A stretch of DNA of 64,000 nucleotides from DAIQRJ01 sp963708795 (GTDB lineage: Bacteria; Actinomycetota; Actinomycetes; Propionibacteriales; DAIQRJ01). Position numbers and translations under genes: made by a program. Under the pieces are notes generated by a model, which saw only the letters and a list, made by a program, of their open reading frames with translations, did no database searches and was not told where the DNA came from. Location: NCBI GenBank assembly GCA_963708795.1, contig CAVPUH010000009.1, positions 248,001 to 312,000 on the forward strand, given 5' to 3'. Below, piece after piece: positions 8,233 through 15,234 of this stretch. Position 1 is the first letter of the stretch. The number at the start of each line of letters is the position of its first letter.

Positions 8233-8916
8233 GTGACGCATACCGGGTGGCAGGTGATCGTCCCGGTGAAGCGAACGGACGAAGGGAAGTCCCGGCTTGC
8301 GGTCTTCGCGGGTCGACACCGATCGAGCCTCGCGATGGCGGTGGCGCTCGACACGCTGGAAGCGGCGATCGCGGCGGATCACGTCGCCGGCCTGGTGGTC
8401 GTCACGAACGACGAGCACGTCGCGCATGCGGCCCGGGAACTCGGAGCCCACGTGCTCGCCGACCCGGGCGGCGGTCTCAACGCGGCGCTCGATCATGGTG
8501 CTGATGAGATCGCGGGCCATCATCGCAACGCCACGATCGCAGCGCTGCAGGGCGATCTGCCGTCGCTACGTCCGGCCGAGCTCGCCGCCGCGCTGATGGC
8601 CGCGGCCGACCACGACCGCGCGTTCGTGGCCGATGTCGAGAGAACCGGGACGACGCTGCTCACGGTTCGCCGGCGATCGATGTTCACCCCGGCCTTCGGT
8701 CTCGGGTCGCGCGCAGCCCACCGCCGGCTCGGGTTCGTCGAATTGGGACACGCTCTCGACTCGAGGCAGGCACGCGCGGGACACGCAGGGCCGTGGCCGA
8801 GCCTGCAACGCGATGTCGACACCGAGCGCTCGTTGAGAGCAGCCGCCGAGCTCGTCCTCGGGCGCCACACACGGCGCGTGCTGGCCGAGATCGACGCCCG
8901 CGCGTCGACAGCATGA
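8233..8916 (+). CDS. fbiD: 2-phospho-L-lactate / phosphoenolpyruvate guanylyltransferase (coenzyme F420 biosynthesis)
   Basis: FbiD (CofC family) activates phosphoenolpyruvate or phospholactate with GTP early in F420 synthesis. It is 227 aa from the GTG at 8233; an ATG 8 nt earlier runs into a stop at once. The nucleotidyltransferase fold is recognisable from VIVPVKRTDEGKSRLA, VVVTNDEHVAHAARELGAHV, DPGGGLNAALDHG, IAALQGDLPSLRPAELAAAL, FVADVERTGTTLLT and FTPAFGLGSRAAH. The place between the ddl region and hupB is the same as for Rv2983 in M. tuberculosis. The organism therefore probably makes F420; the other fbi genes are outside the window. Confidence 0.92.
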   Translation: MTHTGWQVIVPVKRTDEGKSRLAVFAGRHRSSLAMAVALDTLEAAIAADHVAGLVVVTNDEHVAHAARELGAHVLADPGGGLNAALDHGADEIAGHHRNATIAALQGDLPSLRPAELAAALMAAADHDRAFVADVERTGTTLLTVRRRSMFTPAFGLGSRAAHRRLGFVELGHALDSRQARAGHAGPWPSLQRDVDTERSLRAAAELVLGRHTRRVLAEIDARASTA

Positions 8917-8924
8917 TCCAGGAC

Positions 8925-8967
8925 GACGTCGGGGCCATCGGGATCTGATCCCGATGGCCCCGACGTC
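8925..8967. terminator. Strong bidirectional terminator between fbiD and hupB
   Basis: A perfect 19-bp stem (8925-8943 with 8949-8967) closes a 5-nt loop between the convergent genes fbiD and hupB. It lies 9 nt past each stop codon and should end transcription from both sides. Confidence 0.85.
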
Positions 8968-8976
8968 GAGGTGGTG

Positions 8977-9660
8977 TCAACGCTTGCGAGCGGGTGCCTT
9001 CTTGGCCGTGGTCGTCGTCTTCGTGGCGGCGGCCTTGGCCGGCGTCGTCTTCTTGGCCGCGGTCGTCTTGGTGGCGGCGGCCTTGGCCGGAGCCTTGGCC
9101 GGCGTCGTCTTCTTGGCCGCGGTCGTCTTCGTGGCGGCGGCCTTGGCCGGAGCCTTGGCCGGCGTCGTCTTCTTGGCCGCGGTCGTCTTCGTGGCGGCGG
9201 CCTTGGCCGGAGCCTTGGCCGGCGTCGTCTTCTTGGCCGCGGTCGTCTTCGTGGCGGCGGCCTTGGCCGGAGCCTTGGCCGGCGTCGTCTTCTTGGCCGC
9301 GGTCGTCTTCGTGGCGGCGGCCTTGGCCGGAGCCTTCGAGGCCGTGGCCTTCTTCGCCGGCGCCGCTACCTTCGGCAGCTTCTTCTCGCCGGCGACGACG
9401 GCCTTGAGTTGGGCACCGGCGCGGAACTTCGCCACCGATGTCTTCTTGGCGCGCTTGCGCTCCCCGGTACGGGGGTTGCGCACCATGCGGGCCGGACGGT
9501 CGATGCGCTCGAACGTCCCGAACCCGGTGATGCCGACCTTCTCGCCTGCCGCGACCTGACGGGTGATGGTGTCGAGCACCGACTCGAGTGCGTCACCCGC
9601 AACTCGCTTGTTGCCGTCGAAGTGCGGCGCGAGCGCTTCGATCAACTGAGCCTTGTTCAC
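8977..9660 (-). CDS. hupB: DNA-binding protein HU with long Lys/Ala-rich C-terminal tail (HupB type)
   Basis: This 227-aa nucleoid protein has two parts. Residues 1-93 are a canonical HU domain (MNKAQLIEALAPHF, KVGITGFGTFER, the DNA-contacting RPARMVRNPRTGE). From about residue 95 to the end is a basic tail of Lys, Ala, Thr and Pro resembling histone H1, made of 20-residue repeats (unit KTTPAKAPAKAAATKTTAAK) and ending in APARKR. Such tails are known in mycobacterial HupB and add DNA compaction and other binding activities. The GTG start at 9660 is supported by GGAAGG upstream; an earlier in-frame ATG at 9753 is rejected. It is encoded downstream of leuD, as in M. tuberculosis. Confidence 0.95.
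   Translation of the reverse strand: MNKAQLIEALAPHFDGNKRVAGDALESVLDTITRQVAAGEKVGITGFGTFERIDRPARMVRNPRTGERKRAKKTSVAKFRAGAQLKAVVAGEKKLPKVAAPAKKATASKAPAKAAATKTTAAKKTTPAKAPAKAAATKTTAAKKTTPAKAPAKAAATKTTAAKKTTPAKAPAKAAATKTTAAKKTTPAKAPAKAAATKTTAAKKTTPAKAAATKTTTTAKKAPARKR
9010..9336 (-). repeat. 60-bp tandem repeats encoding the HupB tail
   Basis: About five and a half copies of a 60-bp unit occur in frame. Three copies (9121-9300) are identical base for base, the copy at 9061-9120 differs by one base, the first unit is shortened, and the last is partial. Identity at third codon positions means recent tandem duplication or homogenisation rather than selection on protein alone. Confidence 0.95.
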
Positions 9661-9710
9661 GTTGGACCCTTCCGAGATGTGAACGTCGAGCCTTTGCCCG
9701 ATCGCTAAGC

Positions 9711-9739
9711 ACGGTAGGGATCTCCGGCCACAATCACAA
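9711..9739 (-). promoter_or_regulatory. Candidate hupB promoter
   Basis: TTGTGA (9734-9739) and TACCGT (9711-9716) are separated by 17 nt and lie about 50 nt upstream of the hupB GTG. This is a good sigma-70-type match for an abundant nucleoid protein. Confidence 0.55.
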
Positions 9740-9870
9740 TGACCGGAGGGCAATTCGACGTATGTGTCTTCACAAAAGCCCGGAAAACCGTGTTCTGAGG
9801 CCTCGAAACGCCCGAATCGGGGGTTCAGCCGCAGAATCGTGCCCGTCGCCGGGTTGGTCGGATCGGCGGC

Positions 9871-10488
9871 TCAGGCCGGTACGGGAACGTCCTGGGTGGT
9901 CGGTTTGTAGGCCGGCCGGGACGCCTCGTACGTGGCGATGGCATCCGTGTACTGCAAGGTGATCGCCACGTCGTCGAGCCCGTTGAGGAGCCGGTACCGG
10001 GTGTAGTCGTCGACTGCGAACGGGGCGTCGACCCGGTTCTCGCCGGACCCGGCGCGAACCGTGCGGCTCTCGAGGTCGACCGTGACGAGCAGCGTCGGGT
10101 CGGCTTCGATGAGGTCCCACAGGGCCTCGACGACACTCTGGTCCACCTGCGCGGCAAGCAGTCCCGACTTGCCCGAGTTCACCTTGAAGATGGGTCCGAA
10201 CCGGGGTGACAGGACGACCGCGAATCCACCGTCCTGCAAGGCCCAGACGGCGTGCTCGCGTGACGACCCGGTTCCGAAGTCCGGGCCGGCGACCAACACC
10301 GAGGCGCCGGCATAAGCCGGGTTGTTGGCCACGAACTCCGGGTCGTTCTTCCACGCCGAGAAGAGTCCGTCCTCGAATCCGGTGCGCGTGATCCGCTTGA
10401 GATACACGGCCGGGATGATCTGGTCGGTATCGACATTGCTGCGCCGCAACGGCAATCCGGTGCCGGTGTGGGTGACGAGTGCGTCCAT
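9871..10488 (-). CDS. leuD: 3-isopropylmalate dehydratase small subunit
   Basis: LeuD is the swivel-domain subunit of isopropylmalate isomerase in leucine synthesis. It is 205 aa and starts MDALVTHTGTGLPLRR, followed by NVDTDQIIPAVYLKRI, the substrate-loop region GPDFGTGSSREHAVWAL and FKVNSGKSGLL. With LeuC it may also isomerise citramalate made by CimA in this window. It lies 37 nt downstream of leuC in a leuCD operon; hupB follows after 210 nt with its own promoter. Confidence 0.97.
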   Translation of the reverse strand: MDALVTHTGTGLPLRRSNVDTDQIIPAVYLKRITRTGFEDGLFSAWKNDPEFVANNPAYAGASVLVAGPDFGTGSSREHAVWALQDGGFAVVLSPRFGPIFKVNSGKSGLLAAQVDQSVVEALWDLIEADPTLLVTVDLESRTVRAGSGENRVDAPFAVDDYTRYRLLNGLDDVAITLQYTDAIATYEASRPAYKPTTQDVPVPA

Positions 10489-10525
10489 GGTGCGGTCCTT
10501 CCTGGATGTGGAGCGGATGCTCGGG

Positions 10526-11926
10526 TCAGGCGATGTCGGCCGGCGAGGCCAGATGACCGGCGACGGCGGTCGCTGCAGCGACCAGCGGTGAGACGAGGTG
10601 GGTCCGGGAGCCCTTCCCCTGCCTGCCTTCGAAGTTCCGGTTCGACGTCGAGGCGCCCCGTTCGCCCGGGCTCATCGTGTCGGGGTTCATGCCCAGACAC
10701 ATGGAGCATCCGGCCGCACGCCACTCGGCACCGGCCGCCAGGAAGACCTTGTCGAGACCCTCGGCCTCGGCCTGGAGACGCACCCGCGCCGACCCGGGGA
10801 CGACGAGCATGCGGACCTTGTCGTTCACATGATGGCCGTCGATGACGCCGGCCGCGGCGCGGAGATCCTCGATCCGCCCGTTCGTACAGGAGCCCACGAA
10901 GACCGTGTCGACCGGGATGTCGCGCATCTTGGTGCCTGGTGTGAGGTTCATGTAGGTCAGCGCACGCTCGGCCGCCGACCGGTCGTCGAGATCGTCGAAC
11001 GCCTGTGGGTCGGGGACGGATCCCGACAACGGCACGCCCTGGCCCGGGTTGGTTCCCCAGGTCACGAACGGCGTCATCGTCGAGGCGTCCAGCACGACCT
11101 CACGGTCGAAGGTGGCGTCGTCGTCCGAGCGCAACTCGCGCCAGGCGGCCACGGCGGCATCCCAGTCCGCACCGGTCGGCGCGTGCGGACGTCCCTTCAG
11201 GTACTCGAAGGTCTTCTCATCCGGAGCGACCAGGCCTGCCTTGGCACTCCATTCGATGGACATGTTGCAGATCGTCATCCGGGCCTCCATCGACAAGGCC
11301 TCGATGGCCTCGCCGCGGTACTCGGCCACGTAGCCGGAACCACCGCCGGCGCCGACCTCGGCGATCAACGTCAGCACGAGGTCCTTGGCGGTCACCCCCG
11401 GCGGAAGCTGACCGTTCACCGTGACGGCCATCGTCTTCGGACGTTCCTGCCCCAGCGTCTGGGTGGCGAGAACGTGCTCGACCTCCGATGTCCCGATGCC
11501 GAACGCCAGCGAGCCGAACGCACCGTGGGTCGAGGTGTGCGAGTCACCGCAGACGATCGTCATACCCGGCTGCGTGAGGCCGAGTTGTGGAGAGATGACG
11601 TGGACGATTCCCTGCTCGACATTGCCGAGGCTGTAGATCGGGACACCGAACTCGGCCGCATTCTTGCGAAGGGCCTCGAGCTGGGCACGGCTGACCGGGT
11701 CGGCGATCGGCTTGTCGATGTCGAGGGTCGGGGTGTTGTGGTCCTCGGTGGCGAGGGTGAGGTCGGGGCGACGCACCGATCTGCCACTCAACCGGAGACC
11801 GTCGAAGGCCTGCGGGCTGGTGACTTCGTGGATGAGATGCAGGTCGATGTAGAGCAGGTCGGGCTCGCCCGCCTTGCTCCGCACGACGTGCGCGTCCCAC
11901 ACTTTCTCGGCCAGTGTCTTTGACAT
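10526..11926 (-). CDS. leuC: 3-isopropylmalate dehydratase large subunit
   Basis: LeuC is the [4Fe-4S] aconitase-type subunit of isopropylmalate isomerase, 466 aa. I chose the ATG at 11926 (MSKTLAEKVWDAHVV), preceded by GCGAGG, over an ATG 15 codons upstream. Key segments are TPTLDIDKPIADP, VCGDSHTSTHGAFGSLAFGI, VFVGSCTNGRIEDLRAAA with the first cluster cysteine, and AGCSMCLGMNPD with the other two. The upstream region is shared with the divergent IclR gene, whose product is the likely regulator. Confidence 0.97.
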   Translation of the reverse strand: MSKTLAEKVWDAHVVRSKAGEPDLLYIDLHLIHEVTSPQAFDGLRLSGRSVRRPDLTLATEDHNTPTLDIDKPIADPVSRAQLEALRKNAAEFGVPIYSLGNVEQGIVHVISPQLGLTQPGMTIVCGDSHTSTHGAFGSLAFGIGTSEVEHVLATQTLGQERPKTMAVTVNGQLPPGVTAKDLVLTLIAEVGAGGGSGYVAEYRGEAIEALSMEARMTICNMSIEWSAKAGLVAPDEKTFEYLKGRPHAPTGADWDAAVAAWRELRSDDDATFDREVVLDASTMTPFVTWGTNPGQGVPLSGSVPDPQAFDDLDDRSAAERALTYMNLTPGTKMRDIPVDTVFVGSCTNGRIEDLRAAAGVIDGHHVNDKVRMLVVPGSARVRLQAEAEGLDKVFLAAGAEWRAAGCSMCLGMNPDTMSPGERGASTSNRNFEGRQGKGSRTHLVSPLVAAATAVAGHLASPADIA

Positions 11927-12042
11927 CGTCGTCCTCGCTTCTTCGATCTGCGGCGGTTTCGACCGCCTCATGACCGGACCGAACCCGATGTGCGTCGGCC
12001 CGTGCTGTCATCCTTCGTCGGTTCGCTCCTGCGCGAACTTGC

Positions 12043-12059
12043 GTCTCGGATTACGAGAC
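12043..12059. promoter_or_regulatory. Candidate operator of the IclR (LeuR-type) regulator
   Basis: The perfect inverted repeat GTCTCG-GATTA-CGAGAC lies 15 nt before the iclR start and 117 nt before leuC. It is placed to overlap promoter elements for both divergent genes. IclR regulators beside leuCD are known to control leucine genes in actinobacteria; the link to this exact palindrome is my inference. Confidence 0.6.
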
Positions 12060-12073
12060 GGCAATATCAAGCC

Positions 12074-12793
12074 ATGGACAACTCAAGCGGAGTCGGCGTC
12101 CTCGACAAGGCTGCTGTCGTGCTCGCCGCGCTCGAGGCCGGGCCGGCCACGCTCGCTGGACTCGTGCAACTCACCGGCCTCGCCCGGCCGACCGCGCATC
12201 GGCTCGCGGTCGCCCTCGAACACCACCGGTTCGTGGCGCGCGACCTCCAGGGCCGCTTCATCCTCGGCCCCCGGCTGGCGGAGTTGGCCGCGGCGGCCGG
12301 CGAGGACCGGCTGCTCGCGGCGGCCGGACCGGTGTCTGGCCCGGCTGCGCGACCTGACCGGTGAATCCGCTCAGCTCTACCGCCGGCAGGGTGACTACCG
12401 GATCTGCGTCGCCGCCGCCGAACGCCCGTCCGGACTGCGCGACACCATCCCGGTGGGAGCGCAACTGACGATGCAGGCCGGTTCGGCCGCACAGGTCCTC
12501 CTCGCCTGGGAGGAGCCCGACCGTTGCACCGCGGGCTCTACGGGGCCCGCTTCTCGGCGGCCGCACTGTCGGCCGTCCGCCGGCGCGGCTGGGCCCAGAG
12601 CGTCGGCGAGCGTGAGCCCGGGGTGGCCTCGGTGTCGGCGCCGGTGCGCGCGCCGTCGGGCAAGGTCATCGCCTCGGTGTCGGTGTCCGGGCCAATGGAA
12701 CGGCTCACACGCCAGCCCGGGCGCATGCATGCCCCCGCGGTCATGGCCGCGGCTGAACGCCTCTCCGAGGCCCTTCGGCGGGCCGCCGAGTAG
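12074..12793 (+). CDS. IclR-family transcriptional regulator (LeuR/NdgR type), frameshifted in this sequence
   Basis: When two frameshifts are bridged this is a 239-aa IclR regulator. The N-terminal winged helix reads VLDKAAVVLAALEAGPATLA, GLARPTAHRLAVALEHH and GRFILGPRLAELA. The frame then shifts near 12334 (one extra base, probably a T) and continues LARLRDLTGESAQLYRRQG and TIPVGAQLTMQAGSAAQVLLAW. It shifts back near 12523 (one missing base) to HRGLYGARFSAA, WAQSVGEREPGVASVSAPVR and the C-terminus. Both downstream segments match the IclR effector domain closely, so the gene was intact recently or the indels are sequencing errors. It is divergent from leuC, as in M. tuberculosis, where the homolog governs leuCD. 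Confidence 0.85.
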
Positions 12794-12798
12794 GCACC

Positions 12799-13284
12799 GT
12801 GGACATCGTCGCGCTCACTGCCGAGCACTGGCCGGACGTCCGCGAGATCTACCTGGCCGGCATCGCCTCCGGGGACGCCACGTTCGAGACGGCCGTTCCG
12901 GACTGGCCGACCTGGAACGCGAGACATCTCTCGGCCCACCGCTTCATCGCGCTGGACGCCGAGGACGTGGCGGGCTGGGTCGCGGTGATCCCGACCTCGA
13001 CCCGAGAGGTCTACGCCGGCGTCGTCGAGGAGTCGGTCTACGTCGACCCCGGGCATCAGGGTCGCGGGGTGGGCCGCCTGCTTCTGCAGGCCGTCATCAC
13101 CTCGACCGAGAGCGCGGGCATCTGGACGATCCAGACGGGCATCTTCCCGGAGAACGCCGCCAGCCTCGCGCTGCACAAGCGGGCCGGCTTCCGCGAGATC
13201 GGCGTACGGGAACGCATCGGCCGAGCGGGCACCCGATGGCGAGACGTGGTGCTGCTGGAACGGCGGAGCCCGGTCGTGGGCTAG
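12799..13284 (+). CDS. GNAT N-acetyltransferase (phosphinothricin/methionine sulfoximine acetyltransferase-like)
   Basis: This 161-aa GNAT-fold enzyme starts with GTG at 12799, 5 nt after the iclR stop. The pattern IYLAGIASGDATFETAVP near the N-terminus, ESVYVDPGHQGRGVGRLLL (the acetyl-CoA pyrophosphate loop) and IFPENAASLALHKRAGFREIGVRERIG are characteristic of the Pat/MddA group, which acetylates methionine sulfoximine or phosphinothricin-like amino acids. The physiological substrate is not known here. Close spacing suggests co-transcription with iclR. Confidence 0.88.
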   Translation: MDIVALTAEHWPDVREIYLAGIASGDATFETAVPDWPTWNARHLSAHRFIALDAEDVAGWVAVIPTSTREVYAGVVEESVYVDPGHQGRGVGRLLLQAVITSTESAGIWTIQTGIFPENAASLALHKRAGFREIGVRERIGRAGTRWRDVVLLERRSPVVG

Positions 13285-13303
13285 GACCTGGGATCATCGG
13301 TCG

Positions 13304-13846
13304 ATGCCGGATACCGACCTCGACCAGCTCGCCCGCGACCTCGACGCCCGCTGCCGCCTGAGCGGTTCGTTCGTCCTGCGCTCGGGGGTCACCGCGACGG
13401 AGTACTTCGACAAGTTCCTCTTCGAGTCCGATCCGGTCCTGCTACGCCGGGTCGCCGAGGGGATGGCTCCGCTCGTCCCGGCCGGCACGGACCTCCTCGG
13501 CGGTCTCGAGCTCGGCGGGATCCCGATCGTCACCGCGCTCTCGGCCGTGACCGGGCTGCCCGCTCTGTTCGTTCGCAAGCAGGCGAAGGCGTACGGGACG
13601 AAGCGCCTCGCCGAGGGCAGCGATGCACGCGGACGCCGGGTCACGCTCGTCGAGGACGTCATCACCACCGGCGGTGCCGTGCGCGCGGCTGCTGTCGCGT
13701 TGCGGGCAGGCGGCGCGACGGTGACAGGCGTGGTCTGCGCGATCGACCGTTCGGTCCCGGGATCGAACCCGTTGGCCGACGTCGACGTGGAGATCCGCGC
13801 GATGCTGACCCGGGCGATGCTCGACGCGGCCGCCGCGGAGCGCTGA
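13304..13846 (+). CDS. pyrE: Orotate phosphoribosyltransferase
   Basis: PyrE joins orotate and PRPP to make orotidine monophosphate in pyrimidine synthesis. It is 180 aa. The orotate-binding start SGSFVLRSGVTATEYFDKF, the FVRKQAKAYGTKRLAEG loop and the PRPP motif RVTLVEDVITTGGAVRAA are all present. The gene is 19 nt after the GNAT gene and probably shares its transcript; a hairpin follows 19 nt after the stop. Confidence 0.94.
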   Translation: MPDTDLDQLARDLDARCRLSGSFVLRSGVTATEYFDKFLFESDPVLLRRVAEGMAPLVPAGTDLLGGLELGGIPIVTALSAVTGLPALFVRKQAKAYGTKRLAEGSDARGRRVTLVEDVITTGGAVRAAAVALRAGGATVTGVVCAIDRSVPGSNPLADVDVEIRAMLTRAMLDAAAAER

Positions 13847-13865
13847 GGAGCCCGGGCATGACGAA

Positions 13866-13889
13866 GGCCCAGGTGCGATCACCTGGGCC
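13866..13889. terminator. Bidirectional hairpin between pyrE and tRNA-Glu
   Basis: A perfect 9-bp stem (GGCCCAGGT / ACCTGGGCC) with a 6-nt loop sits between the convergent pyrE and tRNA-Glu genes. Confidence 0.75.
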
Positions 13890-13898
13890 CTGCTCTGG

Positions 13899-13971
13899 TA
13901 GCCCCGACGGGATTCGAACCCGCGCTACCGCCTTGAGAGGGCGGCGTGCTAGGCCGCTACACAACGGGGCC
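13899..13971 (-). tRNA. tRNA-Glu (anticodon CTC)
   Basis: This 73-nt cloverleaf has acceptor GGCCCCG pairing with CGGGGCT, T-arm GGGTTCGAATCCC, and anticodon loop CTCTCAA. The 3' CCA is not encoded. It is part of a tRNA-Gln/tRNA-Glu pair close to gltX, which charges it. Confidence 0.95.
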
Positions 13972-14040
13972 CTAGCTCGTGCTTGATGCTGTTCCACACA
14001 TGACGACTCTGAAGATGGCGGTTCTGGACATGACGACAGG

Positions 14041-14055
14041 CTCCGGAAACCGGAG
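14041..14055 (-). terminator. Short hairpin between tRNA-Gln and tRNA-Glu
   Basis: CTCCGG-AAA-CCGGAG, a perfect 6-bp stem with a 3-nt loop, lies 10 nt past the 3' end of tRNA-Gln. It could be a processing signal or a weak terminator. The surrounding spacer (13972-14065) holds nothing else beyond a 10-bp direct repeat (ACATGACGAC at 13998 and 14028). Confidence 0.4.
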
Positions 14056-14065
14056 GAAGTCACCG

Positions 14066-14137
14066 CTGGGGTACTAGGACTCGAACCTAGAACAACTGAA
14101 CCAGAATCAGCCGTGTTGCCAATTACACCATACCCCA
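14066..14137 (-). tRNA. tRNA-Gln (anticodon CTG)
   Basis: This 72-nt cloverleaf has acceptor TGGGGTA pairing with TACCCCA, T-arm AGGTTCGAGTCCT, and anticodon loop TTCTGGT. The 3' CCA is not encoded. With GatCAB in this window it is probably charged first with Glu and then amidated. Confidence 0.95.
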
Positions 14138-14205
14138 CAGCAGCCTCACGGCCGTCGCCGTGGACGCCTCAGCGCCCTCGGATTCGGCCCGCGAACCGAC
14201 TCGCA

Positions 14206-14235
14206 AGGATAGTGCACGCGAAGGCAAGGTCCGAA
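14206..14235 (-). promoter_or_regulatory. Candidate promoter of the tRNA-Gln/tRNA-Glu unit
   Basis: TATCCT (14206-14211) with TTCGGA 18 nt upstream (14230-14235) is the best promoter-like pair ahead of tRNA-Gln. The -35 match is weak. The rest of 14138-14243 shows no other feature. Confidence 0.35.
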
Positions 14236-14243
14236 ATCGCCGA

Positions 14244-15218
14244 TCAGCGCCAACGTGGTTCGCGCACCGGCACCGGCTCGCCGAGTGGGCCGGTCGGGAC
14301 CGCGTCGCCCGGCCGCCGGAACTCCTCGGGCACGTAGGTGACGAGCGCGAGGTTGCGGCGTACCAGCTCCTCGCCGACGTGGTCGCCGGTGCGACGGTCG
14401 ATCACGGTCCGCCAGATCTCGTTGCGTCGGAAGTACTCGCCGTCCACGACGAAGAACTGTTCGTTCTCCGCGTGCACGGAATACGAATGGGTCAGGGCCC
14501 CGTCCGTTCGCAACTCACCCTCGAGATAGCGCTCGCCCACCCGGGTGAGGAGTTGGTAGGTGCGATCGGTGTCGTTGCGGAACACGAGGTCGACGTAGTT
14601 GTAGTAGATCGCCGCGCCGGTGCCCCACGGGATCACGCGGTTGTTGTCGGGGAACGGGTCGAAGCCGTGCTCGGACCGCTCCACGACGGTGAGGTCGCTG
14701 TGCAGAGCCATCCAGTACAAGAGGTTCGCGAGCTGGCAGATGCCGCCGCCGACACCGGTCATCGCCTTGCCGTTGGAGAGCAGCATCCCGTCGACGAAGC
14801 CTCGCCGGCTCGTCGCCTTGCCGACCGTGCGGCAGAACGAGAACGTCTCGCCCGGTCGAATGAGCAGGCCGTCCGTGCGAGCAGCGGCGACTCGGAGGTT
14901 GGTGACCTTGTTCTCCTGCATCCACATCTGGGTGTCGCCGAGCTGACGCATCAGCAGCGACCGGTGCCGGATGACCCGGGTGAGCTGCGGTTCGGTGCTC
15001 CGCCCGGCCGCCCACCGCGCACCGCCGGTGAGCCAGCGGATCCGACGCCGCACCCGATGTACCGCGACCGCCGCGACGTAGAGAGCCGGGTGCAGGCTGC
15101 CCACCCGACGGAATCGCGAGGCCTTCTGGGCGAGCGCCGGCGGCATCGGCCACCCCTGCTCTCGCAACCGGTCCACGAACTCGCGCCCGTCTGCACCGGT
15201 TACCTCGGTCACCGTCAT
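14244..15218 (-). CDS. VanW-family protein
   Basis: This 324-aa protein starts at the ATG at 15218 (MTVTEVTGADGREF), 16 nt downstream of the gltX stop; a longer upstream reading would overlap gltX. The VanW core is clear: NLRVAAARTDGLLIRPGETF, FSFCRTVGKAT, GFVDGMLLSNGK, GVGGGICQLANLLYW (the Gly-rich GGGxCQ motif) and LTVVERSEHGFDPFPDNN. VanW is named from vancomycin-resistance clusters, but its activity is unknown. No signal peptide or transmembrane helix is obvious. It is probably transcribed with gltX. Confidence 0.85.
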   Translation of the reverse strand: MTVTEVTGADGREFVDRLREQGWPMPPALAQKASRFRRVGSLHPALYVAAVAVHRVRRRIRWLTGGARWAAGRSTEPQLTRVIRHRSLLMRQLGDTQMWMQENKVTNLRVAAARTDGLLIRPGETFSFCRTVGKATSRRGFVDGMLLSNGKAMTGVGGGICQLANLLYWMALHSDLTVVERSEHGFDPFPDNNRVIPWGTGAAIYYNYVDLVFRNDTDRTYQLLTRVGERYLEGELRTDGALTHSYSVHAENEQFFVVDGEYFRRNEIWRTVIDRRTGDHVGEELVRRNLALVTYVPEEFRRPGDAVPTGPLGEPVPVREPRWR

Positions 15219-15234
15219 CGCGGTCCCCTTACTG

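Noticed and set aside
9010..9336. CRISPR-like regular array
   Set aside because: The repeats are directly adjacent with no unique spacers and are in-frame coding sequence of the HupB tail.
11952..11967. Attenuator hairpin before leuC (GGCGGT-TTCG-ACCGCC)
   Set aside because: The stem is only 6 bp, is not followed by Ts, and there is no upstream leader peptide with leucine codons.
13998..14037. Direct repeat ACATGACGAC between the two tRNAs as an attachment site
   Set aside because: It is only 10 bp, does not overlap a tRNA end, and no integrase or foreign island is present.
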